DNA from: Actinomycetota bacterium
Lineage (GTDB): Bacteria > Cyanobacteriota > Vampirovibrionia > Obscuribacterales > Obscuribacteraceae
Assembly (NCBI GenBank): GCA_903970355.1
Contig: CAJCIF010000066.1
Location: forward strand, 1-14,559
DNA length: 14,559 bases
Direction: 5' to 3'
Below, piece after piece: positions 1 to 6,195 of the stretch. The position numbers and the translations under genes were made by a program. Within the stretch, counting starts at the first letter, position 1. Every line of letters starts with the position of its first letter. The notes beneath the pieces were generated by a model. That model was not told where the DNA came from. It made no database searches and worked only from the letters and a program-made list of their open reading frames with translations.

Positions 1-815
1 ATTGGCTACAGTATGGCATCTACAAAAATTTGTCTATGCCTTGGACACGCTTAGACCATGCTGTTGCATACCGCCTCTATTTCGCTCGAAACCCAAATCT
101 CTTGTCTGATTTGCGTTGGGATAATACCGACGGTGCGATACCAAATGTGGGGCCATTCAAATCACACTTACCACTAGGACCGAGTGGTGATCTCACAATT
201 GCAGATTCAACCAACAACAGAATGTTGGCTGTGCCTGCGCATGCCGTTGATAAAAAGAAAATTGTTGCTTACAGCGGTTATCTTGCTAATCCTTATTTGC
301 TGCCTGACGCAGAACGCTTCATTGAAACAGCGTCCCTTTATCCAATTACGTTTGTCACGGTAAAGCTGCCTGCGCATCTGGCCCGTGAACATGCAGTACT
401 AAAGTTGTTGAATCATATTATTGCCAGCGTGCGGTGTTCGCCGGATGCTGCCACTCGCGCCAACTGGCGTTTTCTGTATGACCTTAATGACGGTATTACG
501 CCACTTTCGAGTGCTTTGTTCCTGCCAAATGCAGCCTGTGAGAGTCATTACCTGGCGAAGGAATCCGACGTCGCTAAGGTTCGGAATGTGATTGACGTTG
601 GTCAGGCTAGAGTCTTTCGAAATATAGATCACCTCTCATTCATCGATGCTTATCGGCCCTTGAAAATTACCAGTCCCAATTTGAAGGATGAGCTTAATCC
701 GGGTGATGGTTCGAGAGACATATTTGGTTGGATGCTGGCGGATATCGCCCGTTCTGTAGATGAGAACAAGACGCTTGCAAAAGGAACGCCTGTAGAAACG
801 GTGGTTCGGCAGTAG
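1..815 (+). CDS. C-terminal part of a predicted alpha/beta-hydrolase (lipase/esterase-like), 5' end outside the window
   Basis: The reading frame is open from the left edge (first full codon at base 3) and ends with TAG at 813-815. The possible starts near base 30 (TTG) and 36 (ATG) have no ribosome binding site, and coding continues upstream of them, so I treat this as a gene fragment. Counting from the TTG at 30, an NDGITPLSS segment holds Asp154 and an IDHLSF segment holds His201. This Asp-Gly...His-Leu-Ser spacing is what the acid and histidine of a lipase-type catalytic triad look like; the nucleophile serine (GxSxG) would lie upstream of the window. There is no membrane segment in the visible part. 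Substrate and location are unknown. The family call rests on two short motifs only. No gene follows closely: the next start is 205 bases on. Confidence 0.5.
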   Translation, partial: WLQYGIYKNLSMPWTRLDHAVAYRLYFARNPNLLSDLRWDNTDGAIPNVGPFKSHLPLGPSGDLTIADSTNNRMLAVPAHAVDKKKIVAYSGYLANPYLLPDAERFIETASLYPITFVTVKLPAHLAREHAVLKLLNHIIASVRCSPDAATRANWRFLYDLNDGITPLSSALFLPNAACESHYLAKESDVAKVRNVIDVGQARVFRNIDHLSFIDAYRPLKITSPNLKDELNPGDGSRDIFGWMLADIARSVDENKTLAKGTPVETVVRQ

Positions 816-885
816 GCAAGATCTCTAAAAGACCTAAAACCCTGTAGATAACGCATGTTTAAGCAGCAGTGAACACAACTTAATT

Positions 886-913
886 TTGCGTTTCGATAGT
901 CATCACTTATACT
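886..913 (+). promoter_or_regulatory. Candidate sigma70-type promoter for the thioredoxin-like gene
   Basis: TTGCGT (886-891) and TATACT (908-913) are separated by 16 bases. The -10 matches the consensus at 5 of 6 positions, the -35 at only 3. It would start transcription near base 920, leaving a leader of about 100 bases before the gene at 1021. This is a by-eye match only. Confidence 0.3.
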
Positions 914-1020
914 TTCGTCAAGTGAAGGTCTTAATGTTTCCTTCAATATTTCAAATCAGTTCCCCTGGGACCTGGCAGGCATCTCCGCAACCACCTACCA
1001 ACACCACTGGAGGACCTAGC

Positions 1021-1284
1021 ATGAGGGTTGAGCTCCTTTATTCGCCCGGATGTAGTACCTACAAATCAGTTCGCAACACACTCGAAACAGTAATAGCCGA
1101 AGAGGCTCTCCCCATACCAGTTGAAATGGTGGAGCATTCTGAACCAACAGAAGATAATCCCCAAATTCGCATTGATGGACTTGAAGTCCATAACAGCGCT
1201 GCCGCGCAAACCCTTGATCAACTTCGCGATCTTCTCTGCGGCAAGTGGAAGGAACTAACTTCGTCTGCTTTGCACGGAGCATAG
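1021..1284 (+). CDS. Small thioredoxin-fold (glutaredoxin-like) protein
   Basis: This 87-residue protein opens with a beta strand and an active-site-like loop, VELLYSPGCSTYKS (residues 3-16), followed by an amphipathic helix and a later PQIRIDG strand (about residues 47-53). That order matches small thioredoxin-like proteins of the type 'YxPGCPxxK...P-x-I-R-x-x-G'. The usual second position is altered: Cys11 is followed by Ser-Thr-Tyr instead of Pro-x-x, so there is one active-site cysteine and no CXXC pair. Cys73 is the only other cysteine. A redox or metal/metalloid-binding role is inferred, not shown. The ATG at 1021 was chosen because GGAGGA (1010-1015) sits 6 bases upstream; in-frame codons upstream of it have no such site and give an unrelated-looking extension. 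A strong hairpin follows 16 bases after the stop codon. Confidence 0.75.
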   Translation: MRVELLYSPGCSTYKSVRNTLETVIAEEALPIPVEMVEHSEPTEDNPQIRIDGLEVHNSAAAQTLDQLRDLLCGKWKELTSSALHGA

Positions 1285-1290
1285 ACACTA

Positions 1291-1464
1291 CTAGAGTTTG
1301 CGAGAGGCCCTTGCGAAAGCGAGGGTCTCTCGTGTTCTAGGTGTACGCACTTCTTGTATCTGTGCACCAAGTTGACAGATCAAACTTTGCAAATTCAATG
1401 CTTCAACTGTTCTCTGGTACTCGACATTGTCTGTACCGAACTTCCGTTCGTTCTCATATTCCAT
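1291..1464 (-). CDS. Small hypothetical protein, 57 residues
   Basis: I do not recognise this protein. The ATG at 1464 is preceded by AAGGGA (1477-1472) with a 7-base spacer, a good ribosome binding site, and the frame runs 57 codons to TAG at 1291. The product starts MEYENERKFG, is charged, has one cysteine (Cys30) and looks largely helical, with no signal peptide or membrane segment. It converges on the thioredoxin-like gene; the stop codons are 7 bases apart and the 1301-1332 hairpin is inside its last codons. Its upstream side faces the 15-bp tandem array that begins at 1554, so any promoter must lie in the 90-base gap or in the array. The alternative is chance: a frame of this length occurs randomly fairly often, and only the ribosome binding site argues for it. 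Confidence 0.4.
   Translation of the reverse strand: MEYENERKFGTDNVEYQRTVEALNLQSLICQLGAQIQEVRTPRTRETLAFARASRKL
1301..1332 (+). terminator. Strong hairpin with GAAA tetraloop, likely terminator
   Basis: Bases 1301-1314 pair with 1319-1332 over 14 consecutive positions, with two G-U type wobbles and no mismatch, closed by GAAA (1315-1318). It lies 16 bases after the thioredoxin-like gene. The following bases (TGTTCTAG) are only weakly T-rich, so termination efficiency is uncertain. The hairpin also falls within the last codons of the opposing small reading frame at 1291-1464, where it could stop transcription from either side. Confidence 0.65.
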
Positions 1465-1553
1465 AGCCGCATCCCTTAGTAAATAAACTGCCTGAGTAAG
1501 ATGCTATGAGTTTAGGGTCGCGCAGTGACTTGCTGGTGACCCAGTAGTCTAAT

Positions 1554-1897
1554 ATTGGCGATACGTTCATTGCCGATACGTTCATTGGCGATACGTTCAT
1601 TGGCGATACGTTCATTGCCGATACGTTCATTGCCGATACATTCATTGCCGATACGTTCATTGCCGATACGTTCATTGCCGATACGTTTATTGCCGATACT
1701 TTCATTGCCGATACGTTTATTGCCGATACGTTTATTGCCGATACGTTCATTGCCGATACTTTCATTGCCGATACGTTTATTGCCAATACGTTTATTGCCG
1801 ATACGCTTATTGCCGATACGCTTATTGCCAATATGTTTATTGGCGATACGTTTATTGCAATAGGTTTATTACCGATACGCTTATTGGTGATACGTTG
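1554..1897. repeat. Tandem array of 23 units of a 15-bp repeat
   Basis: The unit is ATTGCCGATACGTTC with small variations, in 23 head-to-tail copies with no spacers. The 21st copy (1854-1867) is 14 bases long. Variants are graded along the array: GGCG replaces GCCG in units 1, 3, 4 and 20; units end in TTC on the left and TTT or CTT on the right; the three rightmost units are the most divergent. That gradient is expected from slippage or unequal exchange in a minisatellite. Because 15 is divisible by 3, frames on both strands stay open and spell 5-residue repeats (Ile-Arg-Ser-Leu-Pro on +, Met-Asn-Val-Ser-Ala on -). Nearly all differences between copies would change the amino acid, and there is no ribosome binding site, so I regard the array as noncoding. 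Bases 1465-1553, between the small gene and the array, show nothing else recognisable. Confidence 0.95.
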
Positions 1898-1914
1898 GTA
1901 TCAATCTAACGTAG

Positions 1915-1935
1915 GGGCATGGCACTGCCATGCCC
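1915..1935. repeat. Perfect palindrome with 10-base arms (dispersed-repeat-like)
   Basis: GGGCATGGCA and TGCCATGCCC flank a single central C, with no mismatch. It is preceded by GTAGG, giving the 'GTAGGGGCA...' form known from dispersed intergenic palindromes of many Cyanobacteria. It starts 17 bases after the tandem array and ends 63 bases before the GlcG-family gene. As RNA it would form a 9-bp stem with a 3-base loop, but there is no T-run on either side, so a classical terminator is unlikely. Whether other copies exist in the genome cannot be seen here; none is in this window. Confidence 0.7.
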
Positions 1936-1998
1936 AAATAACTTTCCACTGTTTATAGATGGTAAATTAGGACTTCGTTTTACCAATAGGAGTTTGAC

Positions 1999-2394
1999 AT
2001 GGTGACTTTAGAAGATGCGCGTCGTGTTATTGCTGCTGCAGAAAAGAAAGCAGCAGAAATTGGACAACCAATGAACATTGCCGTTGCTGATAGCGGAGCA
2101 AATTTAGTTGCGCACGTGCGAATGGATGGTGCCTGGGTTGGCAGCATCGATATTTCAATCAAGAAGGCCTACACATCGAAAGCTTTCGATATCGCCACAA
2201 AAGATTTAGCTGAACACAGTCAATCCGGCGGCCAATTTTTTGGAATTCACGCATCCAATGACGGGAAGATCATGATATTTGCCGGCGGCGTTCCACTCAA
2301 AAAAGATGGAAAAGTTGTAGGCAGTATTGGTGTAAGTGGTGGCAGCGGCGAACAAGATCACGCCGTCGCAGAAGCAGGCGCCAAAGCGTTCTAG
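1999..2394 (+). CDS. GlcG/HbpS-family protein (DUF336-type, heme-binding-like)
   Basis: This 131-residue protein matches the GlcG/HbpS family along its length. It has an N-terminal helix (EDARRVIAAAEKKAAEIG), a MNIAVADSGANLVAHVRMDGA strand pair, the GSIDISIKKAYTS helix start, a GGVPL turn (about residues 96-100), and the glycine-rich GSIGVSGGSGEQDHAVAEAG signature near the C-terminus (about 107-126). The usual family length is 130-145, so it is complete. Members include the Streptomyces heme-binding HbpS and the GlcG protein of glycolate operons; the biochemical role of most members is unknown. No export signal is present and no glycolate oxidase genes are nearby, so a glc role is not supported here. 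The ATG at 1999 has AGGAG (1988-1992) 6 bases upstream. It appears to be a single-gene unit. Confidence 0.88.
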   Translation: MVTLEDARRVIAAAEKKAAEIGQPMNIAVADSGANLVAHVRMDGAWVGSIDISIKKAYTSKAFDIATKDLAEHSQSGGQFFGIHASNDGKIMIFAGGVPLKKDGKVVGSIGVSGGSGEQDHAVAEAGAKAF

Positions 2395-2465
2395 CTTCAT
2401 TAACGACCAACGAACCACATAGCTCGCAGGATAATGTAGGCTTCACTGCGGCAATTACGCTTACG

Positions 2466-2483
2466 CAATCCAGTTTCGGATTG
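2466..2483 (+). other. Small perfect hairpin just before the TPR gene start
   Basis: CAATCC (2466-2471) and GGATTG (2478-2483) form a 6-bp stem with a 6-base loop, ending 4 bases before the GTG at 2488. It could hide the translation start of the TPR gene, or be a weak terminator for the GlcG-family gene 71 bases upstream. No T-run follows. Confidence 0.35.
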
Positions 2484-2487
2484 TATA

Positions 2488-3702
2488 GTGGTGAGTATGA
2501 GAGCCAATTTGATTGTTTTCTGTCTGGGTTACTTATTGGTAGTTGCCGTCGCGACTGGCTATGTATTGCCCTTGCGATTCATGGGAAACAGTACTAGTTT
2601 TAGTAGTTTTAAAAACGACACAGCACGAAAATTCTTTTTTCGTGGAAGGACGGAAGCATGTGCTGGAGAATACAATGCTGCGCGTCGTGAATTCGATAAA
2701 GTAATTAGCCTGGAGCAAAACTATTTGGCTTATTTAGAGCGTGGTAAATGCCAGTTGAATTCTCAAAACTATAAAGGTGCTGTCGAAGACTTAAATCAGG
2801 CTCTCAAAATGGATACGAAATCGGATTTGGCATATGAATATCGTTCAATGGCAAGACAGGCATTAGGTGATAACGAAGGTTCTAAAAGTGATGCTGAGAT
2901 GGCGAAAAAGCTCAATCCGAAACCTGCTCCAAACTATTCTTCACTAAGCTGTTCCCCTATTTGGGGAGAAATGAAGGAACATCTAGAAGAATCTAGCGAG
3001 GCAATTAGTATAGACCCGGAATTTGCATTGCACTATCGAGTTCGTGGGTTCGCGCGTGAAATACTCGGAGATCGGCAAGGCGCGCTCAAAGACTATACTG
3101 TAGCGATTTCATTGAACCCAAAAGACGAGGAAAGTTACTCTAACCGCGCTCATTTGTGGACAGATCGAAAAAAATCGATTGATGATTACACAGCAGCAAT
3201 TCAACTTGATCCGACGGATGATGCCGCATTCCGGGGGCGTTCATATATGCGTATTGCGATCGGAGCTAAGCTTGGAGCTTTATCAGATGCTGAGGAGTCC
3301 ATTGGCTTAGATCCGAAGGAATCCTTCAATTTCAATGCTCGTGGATTTGCTCGTTATGCTCTAGGGGACAGGAAAGGCGCACTCGATGATTTCGATAAAG
3401 CGATTTGGCTTGAACCTATCGCCCATAATTATGAAAATCGCGGTATTATCCGTGCAAAATTCGGTGATCTCGAAGGCGCAATAAATGATTTTACATACGC
3501 TAGTAGAATCGAACGAAGTTCTGGTTCTTACAGTTCTCGCGCAGATGCTCGATTTTTGCAAGGAGATAGAAGCGCTGCAATTGCAGATGCCTGGCATGCT
3601 ATTTTGATTGAGCCATCCTCGGCACTGCATGAAGTGCAAAATATCTTCAAGTTTTTAACAGCAGATCCTAAATCGTCGACCTTTCCATATCCGAGTTTTT
3701 GA
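2488..3702 (+). CDS. Membrane-anchored tetratricopeptide repeat (TPR) protein
   Basis: The 404-residue product begins with one hydrophobic segment (about residues 6-29), then carries about ten TPR-like units of roughly 34 residues. Clear ones lie near 79-112, 180-213, 244-277, 279-311, 313-344 and 346-378, each with the pattern 'xxxRGxARxxLGDxxGAxxDxxxAIxLxP'. The unit near 148-178 is degenerate and the one near 214-242 is short by several residues. TPR arrays bind proteins; no catalytic domain is present, so it is probably a scaffold with the repeats outside the membrane or in the periplasm. The start is uncertain: GTG at 2488 and 2491 and ATG at 2497 are all in frame and none has a good ribosome binding site; the hydrophobic segment is kept in every case. 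The partner is unknown and no neighbour suggests one. Confidence 0.85.
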   Translation: MVSMRANLIVFCLGYLLVVAVATGYVLPLRFMGNSTSFSSFKNDTARKFFFRGRTEACAGEYNAARREFDKVISLEQNYLAYLERGKCQLNSQNYKGAVEDLNQALKMDTKSDLAYEYRSMARQALGDNEGSKSDAEMAKKLNPKPAPNYSSLSCSPIWGEMKEHLEESSEAISIDPEFALHYRVRGFAREILGDRQGALKDYTVAISLNPKDEESYSNRAHLWTDRKKSIDDYTAAIQLDPTDDAAFRGRSYMRIAIGAKLGALSDAEESIGLDPKESFNFNARGFARYALGDRKGALDDFDKAIWLEPIAHNYENRGIIRAKFGDLEGAINDFTYASRIERSSGSYSSRADARFLQGDRSAAIADAWHAILIEPSSALHEVQNIFKFLTADPKSSTFPYPSF

Positions 3703-3704
3703 TT

Positions 3705-3719
3705 TAGTACTTGGTACTA
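3705..3719 (+). other. Inverted repeat immediately after the TPR gene
   Basis: TAGTAC and GTACTA are separated by TTG and start 2 bases after the stop codon. It may end the TPR transcript or be a protein-binding site; no T-run follows. The arms resemble half of the cyanobacterial LexA site, but the spacing is one base short. Confidence 0.35.
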
Positions 3720-3801
3720 CTGGCAGTGCCTCTTTTATATGCGCGGTCCGCGATAGTTCGCAATCGCAGCTGATAAAGTGTTCGGGCGGAGACTTAAGCT
3801 A

Positions 3802-3830
3802 TTGTGAAAATCCCTCCATTGTCCTAACAT
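3802..3830 (+). promoter_or_regulatory. Candidate promoter for the secreted protein gene
   Basis: TTGTGA (3802-3807) and TAACAT (3825-3830) are separated by exactly 17 bases; each matches its sigma70 consensus at 4 of 6 positions. It would begin transcription near 3837, about 33 bases before the ATG at 3870. By-eye match only. Confidence 0.35.
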
Positions 3831-3869
3831 TGGGGGCTCAATGGCGTATTGGTCAGCAAGGAACATCGA

Positions 3870-4781
3870 ATGCGAAATCTATTGGACCGACGTTTCGTTT
3901 CAGCGGTATTGGTCGCACTTACTACGAAATTGGATGCCTTTGCAAGCGACTCGCCTTATCAAGACTTTGTCAAATATGTTGATACAGTAAAGCACTGCAC
4001 GACATTGGCAGAATTGAAACCGTATTCCCTTGTGGAATTCCAGAAAAAAATTGATAACGCGGATCCGGAGAGCAGCAAACCCCAGTTGGACTTAATGCGG
4101 GCGTTGTATGGAAGTTGGCAAAAACTGCAAAAGCGAAGCGAGAGTAAAAGTGGCAACTCCGCAACCGTATTAGTGGATTGCATTGCTCCAGAACCTATCG
4201 TTATGAACGGTAAGAAGCCGCAAATCAAACCATATGTGTTGGTGGTTTCGATGGTGAAGGAAGACGATTTTTGGAAGATCACCAGCACGGCAATGAAGAC
4301 ACCTCAGGAAGCCGCTGATTATGGCATTAAAGATTCGAGTGCTATGCAGAAGGACACTGCCTGGAGTCGAGACGCACGGAATGTAGCAATACCGAACAAA
4401 CTGCTCAGCGGCACATTGCAAGGCGTTCCCGCTGCTTTATCCTCAGCAATGTTTAGTTCAATGGCTGATCACAGCAATCTCGATATAACGATAGCTGATA
4501 CGCCAAGATGGAAATACATGCATCTATATGTTTCTCTAAACAAGCCACCTGGGACAGCTGCTCAGTGGTACACAGAGAACTCCGGAGTGAACCAAGTGCA
4601 AATGACAGGCACCATTGATGGTCAATCAAAAACGCTCTTCTTTGATAATTCAAACGGCTGCGGCATCAAACTTCAACTTCTGCCGAAGAAGGGTGATAGC
4701 TACCCGGCTTATATGGTGCTCAGACTGCCTGATGGAAAACATAGCGAGCTTAAAGGGTATCTTTACGCTAAAGCTTTTTGA
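3870..4781 (+). CDS. Predicted exported protein of unknown function, 303 residues
   Basis: I do not recognise the family. The first 25 residues look like a Sec signal peptide: Arg-rich start (MRNLLDRR), hydrophobic stretch, and an Ala-Phe-Ala cleavage site before Ser-Asp-Ser. There is no lipobox cysteine, so it is not a lipoprotein. The part from about residue 30 to 145 (helices, then VLVVSMVKEDDFWKITS) resembles the small NTF2-like domains found in many secreted proteins; this is inference from the pattern only. The C-terminal part (about 190-303) is strand-rich and alternates polar and hydrophobic residues. The ATG at 3870 has AAGGA (3858-3862) 7 bases upstream and places the signal peptide at the N-terminus, which is why I prefer it to the in-frame TTG at 3849. 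Its last 19 bases overlap the convergent membrane protein gene. Confidence 0.75.
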   Translation: MRNLLDRRFVSAVLVALTTKLDAFASDSPYQDFVKYVDTVKHCTTLAELKPYSLVEFQKKIDNADPESSKPQLDLMRALYGSWQKLQKRSESKSGNSATVLVDCIAPEPIVMNGKKPQIKPYVLVVSMVKEDDFWKITSTAMKTPQEAADYGIKDSSAMQKDTAWSRDARNVAIPNKLLSGTLQGVPAALSSAMFSSMADHSNLDITIADTPRWKYMHLYVSLNKPPGTAAQWYTENSGVNQVQMTGTIDGQSKTLFFDNSNGCGIKLQLLPKKGDSYPAYMVLRLPDGKHSELKGYLYAKAF

Positions 4782-5491
4782 GACTGACTCTGTACCACAT
4801 CAGGTGAAATCGCTTTTGAACTGGTGAGAACCGAGTGCATGCGCACTTGCAAAGGTAAAACAGTGAGTGGTACCAGGCAGCAAATAACATCGATTGCGAT
4901 ATGGGCAGTCACAAAGGGTAAGTTCGCAAAGACCCAGGCGATCGAAGTGTTCTCGCCATGCTCTCCTAGCGAACCAATTCCGAATGAAATAGCGAATACA
5001 GCTAACACTGCCAATAGCGGTATTGGGAGAAGATATTTAGCTACCAACTTAAGATTACCTTTTGTAAGCGCCTGACTAGCTTTTATGCTATCCGGCCCAT
5101 TCATGCCTTGGCACACGAAGTTAACTGCAAACGACGATCTCAAAGCCCAAATAATGCCCGGTATAACCAATAGAAGCATCAATATCCAGGTGCAAAGATT
5201 GAACATAATATTCAATAAAAATAGTTGTACGAGAGTTTTTAGGTCAGTGAGTTGTATGTTCTTATTGCCACCTGTCACGCCAACAACTATCGCGTATGTA
5301 AGTTTCAGTACAAAAATTTCTTGAACTATGTGAATCGCTTGTGATATGCCATTTTCCGGCAGAATGTTTGCCAACAGCGTAAGTATGACCAGGGCTACTA
5401 ATGAAATACGGTCCTTTCCTAAGGAAGAAAAAACTTCAGGCAATCCAGTAATCCAGTCAGCCCAAAGATTCATTTCTTCTGTTTGATGCAT
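4763..5491 (-). CDS. Polytopic membrane protein, GDPD-membrane-domain/YciC/DUF975-like
   Basis: The 242-residue product has five or six hydrophobic segments (about 28-44, 52-72, 86-108, 109-127, 150-174, 184-212). The stretch VIPGIIWALRSSFAV (109-123) followed by SIKASQALTKGN (135-146) is the hallmark of a loosely defined group that includes YciC, DUF975 and the membrane domain beside glycerophosphodiester phosphodiesterases: 'PGIxxALRxSxA...EALxxSxxLTKG'. No phosphodiesterase domain is present. Function in this group is mostly unknown; an envelope role is inferred. The ATG at 5491 has AAGGA 8 bases upstream. The gene lies 122 bases downstream of the single-pass membrane protein gene on the same strand, and its end overlaps the convergent exported-protein gene by 19 bases, so both stop codons lie inside the other gene. 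Confidence 0.75.
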   Translation of the reverse strand: MHQTEEMNLWADWITGLPEVFSSLGKDRISLVALVILTLLANILPENGISQAIHIVQEIFVLKLTYAIVVGVTGGNKNIQLTDLKTLVQLFLLNIMFNLCTWILMLLLVIPGIIWALRSSFAVNFVCQGMNGPDSIKASQALTKGNLKLVAKYLLPIPLLAVLAVFAISFGIGSLGEHGENTSIAWVFANLPFVTAHIAIDVICCLVPLTVLPLQVRMHSVLTSSKAISPDVVQSQSQKALA

Positions 5492-5588
5492 TGCATTTGT
5501 CCTTGTCGAATCAAGTATGCTGGCACCAATGGAATGCTGCCCGCTCTTTTATATATGCCTTACGAACGAAAGATGATTCTAAGTTGTT

Positions 5589-5625
5589 AAGAGCCGCGGA
5601 CTTAATCTAAATTCTAGGGGCTCTT
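5589..5625 (-). terminator. Weak candidate terminator or hairpin at the end of the single-pass membrane protein gene
   Basis: AAGAGCC (5589-5595) and GGCTCTT (5619-5625) form a 7-bp stem with a 23-base loop; the stop codon at 5614 lies in the loop. No T-run follows on the minus strand, so it may only pause or stabilise the message. Confidence 0.25.
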
Positions 5626-6135
5626 GCGTTTTCCCGGTAGGGACAAAACAGTTGAAGCACTGGGTTTCATGAAGCCGGTAAGCACCCAATTTTCAAATAG
5701 ACCATTTTCTCGAGCATTGCTTGCAGTTCCGGGAATGATGATGGTTCGATAAATGGTGGCATGATCATTGAAATAAACTACTTGCAGGTATTCATGATCT
5801 CCAAACGGTAAGGGCACCTGTGTTGTCTGGTACTGTTCCGCTCCTATAGGGACACTGTTTTTCGAAGGAGGAGCAGCTAGTAACTCTCGTATTTGAGAAC
5901 TCGAAAGGCCAAATAGGTTGCGGGTTTCAAGTAAATCGTTAACAGAATAAGTGTGATTGTTATACCAAGTTTCATCGAATCTTTTGGGATTAACCAGGGC
6001 ACCAATTATTCCGCCAGGTCGGTGATTTTCATAACAGAAAGCAACAACGACAACCAGCCAAATTGCAAAAAGTATGTCTAGAATAAACCAAATTAGATTG
6101 CTGGCGTTTCCGTTGGACTTGCGATTATCATTCAT
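5614..6135 (-). CDS. Single-pass membrane protein of unknown function, 173 residues
   Basis: After a short polar start there is one membrane segment (about residues 13-34), then a soluble domain that should face outward. Residues 63-89 (YSVNDLLETRNLFGLSSSQI and on to LLAAP) recall the 'G-x-S/T-xx-Q-V-xx-L-L-G-x-P' helix of small BamE/SmpA-like domains, and strands with YLQVVYFNDHATIYRTI follow. That likeness is an inference from one motif. The gene lies 60 bases downstream of addA on the same strand and could be co-transcribed with it, though nothing links its likely envelope role to DNA repair. The ATG at 6135 has only a weak AGG 9 bases upstream, so the start is less certain. Confidence 0.6.
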   Translation of the reverse strand: MNDNRKSNGNASNLIWFILDILFAIWLVVVVAFCYENHRPGGIIGALVNPKRFDETWYNNHTYSVNDLLETRNLFGLSSSQIRELLAAPPSKNSVPIGAEQYQTTQVPLPFGDHEYLQVVYFNDHATIYRTIIIPGTASNARENGLFENWVLTGFMKPSASTVLSLPGKRKSP

Positions 6136-6195
6136 ATAATATGCCTGATTTGCCGTACCTTACTCCACCTGACCCCACTTTGCCTGTTATACCAC

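Noticed and set aside
1454..1863. Long open frames on both strands through the tandem array, one resembling a pentapeptide-repeat protein
   Set aside because: They exist because the 15-bp period contains no stop codon. Both starts lie inside or at the edge of the array without a ribosome binding site, one unit of 14 bases breaks the frame, and copy differences are nearly all non-synonymous.
1554..1897. CRISPR array
   Set aside because: The units are 15 bp and head-to-tail with no unique spacers, and no cas genes are nearby.
3705..3719. Cyanobacterial LexA (SOS) box
   Set aside because: The arms AGTAC/GTACT look right, but the centre is 3 bases where the known site has 4, and it lies just after a stop codon rather than in a promoter.
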